Below the pieces are notes generated by a model. That model ran no database searches. It was not told where the DNA came from and saw only the letters and a program-made list of their open reading frames with translations. The position numbers and the translations under genes are program-made. From positions 17,247 through 81,246 of the forward strand of contig SWBL01000242.1 in NCBI GenBank assembly GCA_024195585.1: a DNA stretch of 64,000 nt, written 5' to 3'. Within the stretch, counting starts at the first letter, position 1, and every line of letters begins with the position of its first letter. This stretch comes from Aureobasidium sp. EXF-3400 (Eukaryota; Ascomycota; Dothideomycetes; Dothideales; Saccotheciaceae). This document shows positions 44,764 to 53,992 of the stretch, piece by piece.

Positions 44764-47600
44764 TCAGACAGCAATCCGAAGTTCAGTGCTGAGAAGCAAC
44801 AGCATGAAAGCCGACTTCTTCTCATGCTCGGCGAGGACCTCATACTTCAGACGAGCAGGGTTGAAGCCAAACTGGCCGGGGTCAACAACGTGACGCCAGA
44901 TGTTCTTTTCTGCGCGATCCGTGACTTGGCGAAGGGCAGGGCTGGTGCTCGCAAGCTGGTACAGAATTGTGGGCACTCTACTATCGTGGGCCGCGAAGCA
45001 ACTGGAGTACATGGTCAGTGGTGTGGGACAATTTTGTTTACGGGTGGAAAGGATATACTTACAGCTTCTCCCAGTCAGCTCCGAGGGACATGGCGAAGAT
45101 ACCGTCTCCAAACTTCTGCTGCAGCTAGTACAGAACTTGGCCGACTTTCAAGGCGCGGTCCACGGTAGGGCGAGTTTTGTCGGCGAATCTGTTTTTCTCC
45201 TCGGCACTGCTGCGAGTGCCTCTTTCCTGCTCCTTATAGACCATAGGAACCGACTTGTCGATGTTGAAGGATCTATAGGAGTTGACGGTGTGCTCCTTGC
45301 CATATGGGTGCTTGTCGGCGGCGATTGCCTTGCTGTAGGCGTTATAGAGAGGGCCAGCCTAGGTAGAGAGCTCGGCAATGTACATTTCTAGGATTTCGGC
45401 TACACTTGCGTGCATGACGATGGCGCTGACGTGCAAAAGCGCCATGCTTGCGCGAGTCTGGATAATCTAAGTGATGGCCGCGGCCATGCGAGTAAAGTCC
45501 GAAGAAGTGTGTTGCTAGGTGACCGGGTTGAGTGCCATGGCCGACTGGATGGTGCCTGCATCAGCGCGTGTGTTGTGTGCCAAAGAAGCTGCACTCTCGA
45601 GACCATCTCTAGACCGGATAAGAATGAGTAGATCCTGCAGAGCCTTTAAGGCCGTGCTGTTGAAGTTGACGGCAGTTGCTCTTATGTACTTTGCGAGATT
45701 ATCGGCCCATTCCTTTCTAGAAGCGGCAGTGGGAGGCCAGATCTCTGCCTTCTCTAGAGGACATGCGGCTTGGTTGCGAGCCGGCTTCATCTTTTCCTTA
45801 GGAGGAGCGTCCACGTCTTTCTCCTTCTCCTTTCCACCGTCACCAACTCCAACATCTTGACCTCTATCACCCTCTGGCTTGTACTCGCCTTCAGGATCCT
45901 ACTCATCGTCGCTATCAACGACGATGACCTTGTCCACAAGACCGTCCTTTCCTTCCTTAGGCTTTGCTGTGGCCTTCTTGCGACCCTTCTTTTCTGCCTC
46001 TTAGATAGCAGTCTTAACCTCGCTCGCAGTTCTAGGCAGGCCGAGCTCGATGGTGAAGTCTTCGTAGGCCTGCTCGACCGAAGTCAAGGCTCTACGCAGA
46101 TACTCCACACTGGGAGCATCGATCAAGTTTCTCTAGACGAGCGCTTCGCTCACCGACACAATACGGTTCCTTTGTTGAAGAAAGTCATCCATAATGTTTT
46201 GTTTGCTGGGTGCTGAGCCGTCGAGCGCAAGACTCGAAGATGCGTACAAGGCCCTCGACTATTTTTGAGTTGCGTTCCATCCATCCAAGTAAAGAGTAGA
46301 GCTTACTGAACCGTCCATCTTGTTCTGGACCGATGATCTTTGGGGAGTGGTGCCGAAGAAGTGGTTTGGTGGATCAATGCGCGCAGTGAAACAAGTTCAA
46401 GCCGTGCCTATTATGGATTCTCACCATGATAAATGACACACAACAGCCAAGTAGGCACAGTGAGTGTGCGAAAAGACGGAAAGAGTAACTTGCAGGCCAT
46501 GGGCCGTTGTTCCATATGATTTGCTCTCTATATACATGCCGCCATGGACGTGGAAGAGCTTTTTCCCTGCCCAAACAGGCACCGTGGTATCCATTATGAT
46601 GACTTTCGAATTACTTGATGTCTCGTGTGAGACAATATTGTATGGCTGAGCTGCTGTCTCGAGGGTCACAGACAGCTGTTGTCTGCCAGAACGAATCTGA
46701 CTTAGCGCTTTGAACGATTAGGCAAGTATTGGACCAAGGATCATGTCATCTAATCGACGGTGACGCTGAGCAGATCCAAAAGCACTGAGCAAAAGACGAT
46801 TTGGAGGAATACAGAATCCTGGATACCAATGATGTCTGCGCACGCGAGGTGGATTCACACATGGAACCATTCGAATTTGACAACAGGATGCAACAAAGCG
46901 AGACCTGACCTTGCTTATGCGATGAAACCGATCAAGGTGATTGGGCTTGCAAGAGAATGAAACGATGACAGCCTAGCAATGGCCGTGTCCCTGCCCAACA
47001 CAAACCTCTCGTCCAAAGGTGCACTTCCGACGGCGCGCATGTGTATGTAGTGCTTAGCAGGACTTGAAGCAGCATCTGCCTCATTGTTGGAAAGATCTTG
47101 CAAGCGTAGCAGAGTGGACGAGGTCTTTTGAGCGGCCGTCTGGTTATCCGCGAGCTTCTTTAAGCAAGACGGGACGGTATGGTCGTCAAGGGGAGCCTGA
47201 ATTGGCGAGGAGCCGATAGGAGAGACGGTCTTGGTGAGGAAGAAACTAAAGAAGGAGACAAGTTGCGAAGAGTGGCAGGTGGATTTGGCGGCGCGACAGG
47301 ATTCTCTGCCGCATCTCACATCACCACAGGATTGTTTCATGTTTCCAGTGGTCGCTCTTCTAGGTCACGATGAGGAGAGTACATTGGGGTAAATTCTGCC
47401 TAATCTTCAGGCCCATGGAGGGCTGCGTCAATATCCCGTTGATTGTAGATACGTCTGCAGACCTTGAAGATCTGATGCGCAGCCTTCTGGGCTTGTCGTG
47501 CCTTCTTTTTCTCCACTCAAGTTTGCGAAGGCGTCTACAGAGTCCAGCTTGTTGCGGATGAGGACTCTTGACGTTACAGGAAGGGTTGATGTCTTCTCCC
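44764..47600 (-). pseudogene. Multi-exon gene with many in-frame stops, unknown family
   Basis: The best part is a frame from an ATG at 46190-46192 to TGA at 44764. It crosses one clean intron (45002-45062, GTAAGT to CCAG) and totals 456 codons without a single indel, yet carries seven premature stops: TAG at 46133, 45899, 45515, 45467, 45359 and 45125, and TAA at 46001 (lowest coordinate of each codon). Nearly all read as CAG or CAA changed to TAG or TAA. Upstream pieces also look coding: FESCARRLSTQQTKHYG, ALSQIRSGRQQLSVTLETAA with a TAA before it, KVIIMDTTVPVWAGKKLFHV, and VEKKKARQAQKAAHQIFKVC followed by TAG (47400) and two TGA. Motifs are Lys/Glu-rich linkers and helices; I do not recognise the family. 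RIP-like mutation of an intact gene is the simplest reading. Confidence 0.65.
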
Positions 47601-48005
47601 ACTCATCATGGAATCCGAAATGTCAACTTGGATCCGGAGCAGTGTCTATCTGCACAGCTTGTCTACCCTCTCGCTCCACAAGCCAGCGAGGTGAGGTTTG
47701 GGATGCAGTCATTCAAGATCGCAACATGGGTGAAAGAAGCCGAAAAATATATATTGTCATTGCCTGGATGTACATTTTGCTCACATAGTGCATCGCCGCA
47801 CGACTGAGCAGGCGCAAGTGACAACAGACTTGCAGTTGCTTATCATTTCTTTTGAACGCGTCACAATTCACAGAGAATACCAACGTCTCTTGGGCAACTT
47901 GCTTCAGATTTCTATTTGTACATACAGAACCCTTGCATCTGGAACAGCAGATTCACAACATAAAAGCAACAAAACCTACCTGGGTCTATTCTCCCCGATC
48001 TTTTC
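47601..48005. other. Intergenic, no gene recognised
   Basis: Short frames only. Between two minus-strand units, it would hold the promoter of the decayed gene and the 3' end of the amidoligase-like gene. Confidence 0.4.
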
Positions 48006-49625
48006 TTACGTTGTGTGGAGGATGAGGTCTCTCCAATCACTTGTAAAGAATGCCTTCTTCTCATGATGGTCACGAACAAACTCAATCACAGTGTTCATCG
48101 AAAACTTACCATGGAGACCAAGGTCGAACTTGTGTCTGACCTTGTCTCTCACATTCAAAGCCTTTTTGTACTCAGCATTGTTGATCAGCAAGATTACAGG
48201 CACTTTGGTCTCCTTCAAAGGATCGGTGTAGGCACACTCCGCTTTTAAGTCGCCCGCGAGACTTGTTATATGCGGTTGCTCAATCGTGGACTCGGGGTCT
48301 TTGATGGGCACTGAGACATTCTTGTAGTGCGCGAAGGTACCCTTGTTGTAGCCACCGGAGTGATGCAGGATCGAGAGGATGGTGTACTGGTTGTGAGGTT
48401 CATCCCAACGTTTCCTTGTCCAGTTGTTAATGTGACGAAGATCTTTCTCATAGCAAAGCTCGGTAGGGATGTAGCATAGGTCCATCCAAGCCACCTGTTC
48501 ATTGAGATCCAGAGTGCCGGCGTGAGAACGAAACACTATTGTGGGCTTCTTCATACAGTGACTGACGTACTCGGGATTATATGCGATGAGCTTTTCGTCC
48601 CAAATACGAGATACATCTAGGGCAGTGTTTCGGTGGGAAATGAACTCGTTTTCAATGATTTTCTGCAGCTGGATTCTGTTCAGCTCTCCCTTGAGATAGA
48701 TTCGCAAGAAAGTCCTGATGTCGTAGCCAGTGTTGATTTTTCGAAGCTTTAGACAAGCCATGTTGATGCTCGACATAGGCTTGCATGCTTCTCCGGCCTC
48801 TTCTTGTATCGTGTTCTTGTCATCCGAGATGTAGTGATAGAGCTTGGGCTTGCTAGCCACCGGGGCTGGCTGATCTCTTACGCCGCCGCTAATTCTGGGT
48901 GTCATATTGATGGCATCAAACTGCCTCTCAAAGGCAGTAAAGATGGCCATCAGGCTTCTAGCAACATCCATGTGGACACCATGATGATTGTTTCCGACGT
49001 AAACCTTGAAGTCTGTGAACTCGTTAGTCAAGACTCTGTAGTTCGGCTTCTTGGCCAGCGTCTTCAGTGCATCATCCACGGCTTTCAACTCGACAGACCA
49101 GTGGTGCTGAGCACGTCTTTCGTGATGGTTGCGATAGATCCAGTTGCCGTCGATCGGGCTTGCAAACTTGTCTCCAGGACAGTTGGTTTTGTTGTGAAAC
49201 TTGAAGATGCGACTAACGGCTTGGAGTCCAACGACGTAGTATCTTTCTGTCAGATCCTCGAACTCGTCGTCATGAAGATGTGCATCAGGGTCGATGTCAA
49301 CCTGCCAGTACCTGTTTCGTGACTTGTCGCTCCGATCGTCCGTTGTGACAGGGAGCTTATACTCATGTGGAGAGCTGCAGTAAGTGCACTCAAAGTCTTG
49401 GAGAGTCGTGGTTACGAGAGCATCACGAACGATATTCTTGGCTGTGCCTTCGATGTCGGAGTTGACGAGATGATAGCGAGGGAATACCAACACGAAGCTA
49501 ATTTTGCAGCCTAGAGTCAGTGTCTCGAGGTTTCTAGGAGGAGACTTCATTGACTTTCCAGCTGTGGCATTACTCTGAGCCTGAGCTGAAGTCTGGGTTC
49601 GGTGGAATTTGGGAATTGGTGACAT
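48006..49625 (-). CDS. Amidoligase-fold protein lacking the signature residues (putative pseudoenzyme)
   Basis: An intronless 539-aa frame from ATG at 49623-49625. It can be aligned by eye with the amidoligase at 41-42.5 kb: LTLGCKISFVLVFP against MTFGIEFEFLCYTP, FKVYVGNNHHGVHMDVARSL against LHIHFGNGKCQPSVRTSL, LMAIFTAFERQFDAIN against GMFGVFAALERQFDQIS, and IVFRSHAGTLDLNEQVAWMD against VEVRAAPGSLEFSEVWAW. The fold-defining helix is kept, but ExE has become KxS, HxH has become VxV, and the Glu of ExR has become Phe. The frame is open and long, so it looks maintained rather than decayed. It probably no longer ligates and may bind or regulate. It shares a 0.54 kb intergenic region with the kinase on the other strand. 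Confidence 0.65.
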   Translation of the reverse strand: MSPIPKFHRTQTSAQAQSNATAGKSMKSPPRNLETLTLGCKISFVLVFPRYHLVNSDIEGTAKNIVRDALVTTTLQDFECTYCSSPHEYKLPVTTDDRSDKSRNRYWQVDIDPDAHLHDDEFEDLTERYYVVGLQAVSRIFKFHNKTNCPGDKFASPIDGNWIYRNHHERRAQHHWSVELKAVDDALKTLAKKPNYRVLTNEFTDFKVYVGNNHHGVHMDVARSLMAIFTAFERQFDAINMTPRISGGVRDQPAPVASKPKLYHYISDDKNTIQEEAGEACKPMSSINMACLKLRKINTGYDIRTFLRIYLKGELNRIQLQKIIENEFISHRNTALDVSRIWDEKLIAYNPEYVSHCMKKPTIVFRSHAGTLDLNEQVAWMDLCYIPTELCYEKDLRHINNWTRKRWDEPHNQYTILSILHHSGGYNKGTFAHYKNVSVPIKDPESTIEQPHITSLAGDLKAECAYTDPLKETKVPVILLINNAEYKKALNVRDKVRHKFDLGLHGKFSMNTVIEFVRDHHEKKAFFTSDWRDLILHTT

Positions 49626-50167
49626 TTTTCGATTTTTCCGGTTATGGTAAACTTCTGGAAGACGAAAGGGGACGGAAGTTGCGGCTTGATTAGTGCTTAT
49701 AAGTTAAGGTAATCTGCATTTGAGCATGCTACTACAAAGAGTACAAAGAAAGGCATCCAGGGTTGAAAGATTGTCATCTCCGTTCGCGAACAAGGACGAG
49801 ACAATACCATTCAGCTCTGGAAGGGTAGTTTCTTTTAGGGTTTGTTATGCACCATCAGATGCTTTGTCATGCGCCATCATATGGCTTTGAGCGGCTACAG
49901 AGAGGCTCCTGTTTGGCACCACAATTCTTTGTCGCCCTCTATCTGATACAAAGGCTTACTGACGGTCGGGGCAGAGGTGCATTGTTCCCTTGTCCTACAC
50001 ACAATGATCGGTTGGTCTAAGAGGAACACTTAAGTAACCATGCCACCCAACATTCTGCTGTCTTTTCTCTGATCAGAACCCTACCAGAAAACCTCTTACA
50101 AAAACAGGTCGGAGCAACAGCAGTCTTCCAAACCATATTTCAAACAATAAACAGCAATTTTACGAAA
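49626..50167. promoter_or_regulatory. Divergent intergenic region between amidoligase-like gene and kinase
   Basis: The two genes are transcribed away from each other from this 542-bp interval, so it must contain both promoters. I cannot assign specific sites. The kinase side ends in a CA-rich leader (aacaataaacagcaattttacgaaa) directly before ATG 50168. Confidence 0.5.
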
Positions 50168-51373
50168 ATGTCAGACATCTCTGAACCTCAGCACCTCGGT
50201 ATTATCAGTCAATGTTATGATGAAACTTTCAAGAGCTTCTACCAGCACGACAAAAACCTTACTTCAGGTGGCCAAGGTGATGTGACACTTGCTACCATCA
50301 GAGCTACTGGTAAGATAGTTGTCATTAAGCGTCTGAAACTTCCTCCTAATGTTGATCTGAGAGCCATTCCCGAACTGATCATGCTCGATCGTGTTCAGAA
50401 ACTTGGTCCTCACCCTAACATCCTCCAATATCTTCAAGTCTGGAATACCCCTGCTGCTCCTGGTGAGTGCCCTACTAGCAGAATCATCCTTCCCTATCTC
50501 TCTGGTGGCGACCTCAAAAACCTCAAAGCGCAATTCCAGAAGATGAACTGCAAAGTTCCTGAAGCTTTCATTTTTCACGCTTTTAAGCAGATGTGTACTG
50601 GCTTCAGCTTCCTCCACGAAAATGGCATTTCTCACCGCGACATCAAGCCTATGAATGTCATGGTCGACCCCGTTAACTTTGGCGACCCAGCTCTTTTCCC
50701 CAATCTCAAAATCATCGACTTTGGTATTGCTGCTGAAACTACTCTAGACCACGAGACTCGTGAGGGTACGCCCAAATGGCAACCTCCTGAAGCTCCCATC
50801 GCTGGTGCGAAGGCTGATGTTTTTGCAATTGGTGCAATCATTCATTTCCTCGCCACTGGCAGCGCAACAAAACTTGATTGTCCTCAGAGTGTTCCCGAGG
50901 ATGAGGTCAATGATTACTACCGCACTGCTCCACTCAACATTCTACGCCTGGTTAATCCTCATGATCACGACTTTGCTCTGGGCTCCTTGTCTCTCACTGA
51001 AGCTCAAGACTTGACCTTTGGCTCTGGTAAGCCCCTTCCTCGTGGTGAGTTCTACTCTCCTCTGCTTGAGTACTACATGATTCGTGCTCTCGACTCCAAT
51101 CCTTCTACTAGGATCACTCTCCCAAGATTGGCTAGTACTATGTTTGATGATGCTGACAGACAGATCAACTTCTACAAGGCTTGGTTCAGAAAATGCAAGG
51201 CCGAAAATGTTCGAGCTACCCTCAACATTTCTGTGACTGAGCCCTATACTAATTGGTCTCCTGAGGTTGCTGATCCTTTGGTAAGTGGAGCATCTAGGCT
51301 GGCCCTAGATGGTTGAATTCTGCGGTAGGTTTTCGAAAACTATGGTGTCAAGGTAGGTTCCCTTTTCTTCTAA
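50168..51373 (+). CDS. Serine/threonine protein kinase
   Basis: Exon 50168-51280, then a 48-nt intron (GTAAGT to GGTAG) and a short second exon 51329-51373, about 385 aa. If unspliced, the frame would end at 51316. Kinase signatures are all present: a glycine loop SGGQGDV (about residues 33-38), the lysine in VVIKRLKL, the catalytic loop HRDIKPMNVM (about 156), the metal-binding DFG in IIDFGIAAE (about 182) and PPEA at the end of the activation segment. It should be active. No regulatory domain is attached, so pathway and substrates are unknown. Such solitary, divergent kinases are often expanded in dothideomycete accessory DNA. It is divergent from the amidoligase-like gene. Confidence 0.85.
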
Positions 51374-51850
51374 AATAATCCTAATACACAAATTTGTTCT
51401 TCTATTTGACATCTTCTTGTCCCTCGTATCTAACATCTTGTAATTCATCATCCGTTTTGTTAATGTGAGTTATGTAGCTACTATTGCTCTTTCAACCCAA
51501 CAAAACTCGCCCTCACCCTTATCCGTATCTCCCATATGGAACACTAACATTGGAACATCGAAAGGCGAGTCTGCTTTGTTCCGTGGAGGACTAATTTCTT
51601 TTTCCTTTATCTCCTTCCAGTTCTTTTCATGGGCTTGCACGCTACTCTTTGATCAAATCTCACTATGCTTCGTTGCCTTTGTCTGTTGTTACAAGCATTC
51701 AGATTGATTTTGAATATATACTATGATACCTGGAATCGTGCTCCTTCCACCAGACTTATACATCCCCAGCTATACTATTCCACACAGCAGAACACCACAT
51801 TCCTTTCTCAGACAGGCACATCCTTCTCAATTCTACTATCTCAAGAAACA

Positions 51851-52144
51851 ATGATCAAAGAAGTGACCACAACCTCCTTAACCCCTTCTCTCCTCACTCA
51901 GATTTTCTCCTCCACCTTCCCCTCCAAACCAACCCCACTTTCCGAGTGCAAAGTGCCCGGAGCATGGCCCTCAGCCGAAGTCACCCTCAAAGTCCCAGGA
52001 GGATGGATAGAAACCGAAGACGAAAACTGGTGCCAGCACGTTTTCTGTTGGGTCGAGACTGCATTTGGATTTAAACATTATTGCAGTCGGCACAAGGATG
52101 ACGGCGAAGTTGTTGAAATTTTGCTTGGGGGATTGGAAATTTGA
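51851..52144 (+). CDS. Small hypothetical protein
   Basis: A 97-aa frame starting at MIKEVTTTSLTPSLLTQIFS in an AAACAATGATC context. Its composition is protein-like with a Trp/Cys-containing centre (CKVPGAWPSAEVTLKVPGGW, ENWCQHVFCWVE) and a charged end before TGA. No motif or signal peptide recognised. The region is AT-rich and downstream of the kinase on the same strand. A chance ORF is possible, but the codon bias and paired cysteines make it worth listing. Confidence 0.4.
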   Translation: MIKEVTTTSLTPSLLTQIFSSTFPSKPTPLSECKVPGAWPSAEVTLKVPGGWIETEDENWCQHVFCWVETAFGFKHYCSRHKDDGEVVEILLGGLEI

Positions 52145-53099
52145 TAGGCGATTCAAACTTTACTTGGTTGAAACTCATTCTTGTTGCTTTTGGTTTATTG
52201 TCTGTGAGCATGTGGCTGTTTTCGACTTGACCAAATATATTTTGACGTCCCGATTCTCGGTTTGAGCAGAAGTTTACCTCCTGAGTGCCTTCTTGCAGAG
52301 GTGTAAATGGATACTCTATGGGCCATGCACTGAATGGAGCCAGTTGCTTTGCGAATATTGCAGATGATATCACTTGAAGCTCTCGGCTCTCGGACCGATC
52401 TGCTACTAATTGCTGTTCAACCGACCTTGAGCTTGACTGGTACTGCTGTCTCTTTCGCGTGCATATCGGCGTAGCCGATCAAATCTTACGATCGTCTCTA
52501 CTGCCTGTTTCTGTCGCAGACTCAATCAGCTTGACACAGCAAACAGAGACAACGTTGTGGAATTGAAGTACGAGGGACAGCTAGAGTCGATCCCTGCTGC
52601 CATCATTGTCGTTAGATCCGAACATGAAGTCTTATGAAGCTTTGATTGGTGCACTCGGGCAGAGATAGCACTGGCTCATCCGTAGATCAACTTTTCAAGA
52701 ACGTAGTCGTGACAAGTCGCTCTCGAGACGTCGTCCTAAACCAGCGACCTTTTTCGTTGAGCCTCTCACCAGCACGGTGTCCTATTTTAGACAAAGATCT
52801 GGCCCCGGATTTCCGAATGTGACTTTGACCATCAAATGTTGCCTTGCGGGGTTGTGTGCCTGAGTCATTTTTTGATTAGCTATATCCTCCGCGGAGCTCG
52901 TATAGCCATGTCATGCAGGATTCAGGATGCGAACCTTGACGCGACGACGTCTGATAAGAGTAGACACCGCAGGGGCGATTTTCCCCAGTTTGCCATTTAT
53001 ATCTACACCGGAGACCAACCCAACTTTCTGCTTCTTCACAGTCAGTACCCTAAGACCTTTTCGGTATTCAGCTGCCACTACCTTCCGAACAACCCAACA
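52145..53099. other. Intergenic, no gene recognised
   Basis: No conserved frame on either strand. The last 90 bases form the upstream region of the secreted protein beginning at 53100. Confidence 0.45.
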
Positions 53100-53870
53100 A
53101 TGTTGACTTTCGCGGCAACCTTCTCGCTTCTGGTCTCTTTGGCTTCCGCTGCTGCGGTCGCAAACCCTCAACAATTGCTGGTTCAGGATGCTTTAGTTCC
53201 AGCACTCAACCACATCAACCAGACCAACTTCAAGAAATTCGCCGTCGAGGATATGAGCGACGCAAAATTCCGTCTGCACCATCATGCCGTCAAAGCAATG
53301 CTCGGTGACGAGTCGTACCTCCTGCTCCGCAAAGCAGAAATCGAAGCGAGAGAATCTGATGTCTGGGACTACCTCTGGAAGCACGAGTTGAGCTGCGGAG
53401 ATTGGATGAACGAAGACGATGAGGAGGAGGAGGATCCCTACCGGCCAAAGGTCTACTTGTCGGGCGGTCGTGTTTTCGACGCTGATCCGAAGAGTGTGCC
53501 GCAAGATGTGATTGACGCTCTCGAGAAACTCAGCCGACGTGAATGGGAGTTGCGCTCCGAGTTGAACCACGAGCGTTGGTGTAACGTCAATAAAACGGAC
53601 AACCCACTGGGCGAAAAGACCGTGGGAGATCTGTCCAAGAAAGCCGAGCCGGAATGGAAGGCTATTGTTCCAGAAGAATACCTGCAGTACCAGATCCCCG
53701 ACAGCGTCTTGGAGATTGAAAGAAAAGCCAGCGATGACAAATGGAAGGCTAAGGATGAGAAGCACAAGCAAGACATTCTGGCTGGCAGAGTTTCCGTCAG
53801 GAACATGAGGATGCCTGATCTTTCGAAGTGTGAAAAGCTGGAGATCCATGTTTGGGACGACGATTACTAG
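53100..53870 (+). CDS. Secreted protein, candidate effector, unknown family
   Basis: A single exon of 256 aa starting at ATG 53100, MLTFAATFSLLVSLASAAAV, a textbook signal peptide. The mature part is acidic and helical, with the Asp/Glu run NEDDEEEEDPYRPK in the middle, charged Lys/Glu helices (ERKASDDKWKAKDEKHKQD) and three Cys that include HELSCGDWMNE and ERWCNVN. No enzyme motif recognised. An in-frame extension upstream to 52836 lacks a plausible secretion signal, so the signal-peptide start is preferred. It is the first of four genes for secreted or membrane-anchored products in a row. Confidence 0.7.
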   Translation: MLTFAATFSLLVSLASAAAVANPQQLLVQDALVPALNHINQTNFKKFAVEDMSDAKFRLHHHAVKAMLGDESYLLLRKAEIEARESDVWDYLWKHELSCGDWMNEDDEEEEDPYRPKVYLSGGRVFDADPKSVPQDVIDALEKLSRREWELRSELNHERWCNVNKTDNPLGEKTVGDLSKKAEPEWKAIVPEEYLQYQIPDSVLEIERKASDDKWKAKDEKHKQDILAGRVSVRNMRMPDLSKCEKLEIHVWDDDY

Positions 53871-53992
53871 AGGGTTCAAGTGTTGCCGCTTCACTCCTTC
53901 TATTTGTCCTACGCTTCGAGTTGTTTTGGCGAAGTAGCTGATAGATTCCGTAATTTACCTACGTTACTATGACCTGCGAGTGCTGGAATGAA

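Noticed and set aside
44764..46192. Sequencing errors as the cause of the seven stops
   Set aside because: Errors would give indels and mixed substitutions. Here all changes look like single transitions at Gln-type codons and the frame is kept.
48804..49322. Plus-strand frame inside the amidoligase-like gene
   Set aside because: It lies wholly inside the better supported minus-strand frame and lacks motifs.
53193..53894. Minus-strand 233-codon frame over the secreted protein
   Set aside because: The plus strand has a signal peptide and protein-like composition; the minus frame is its mirror.
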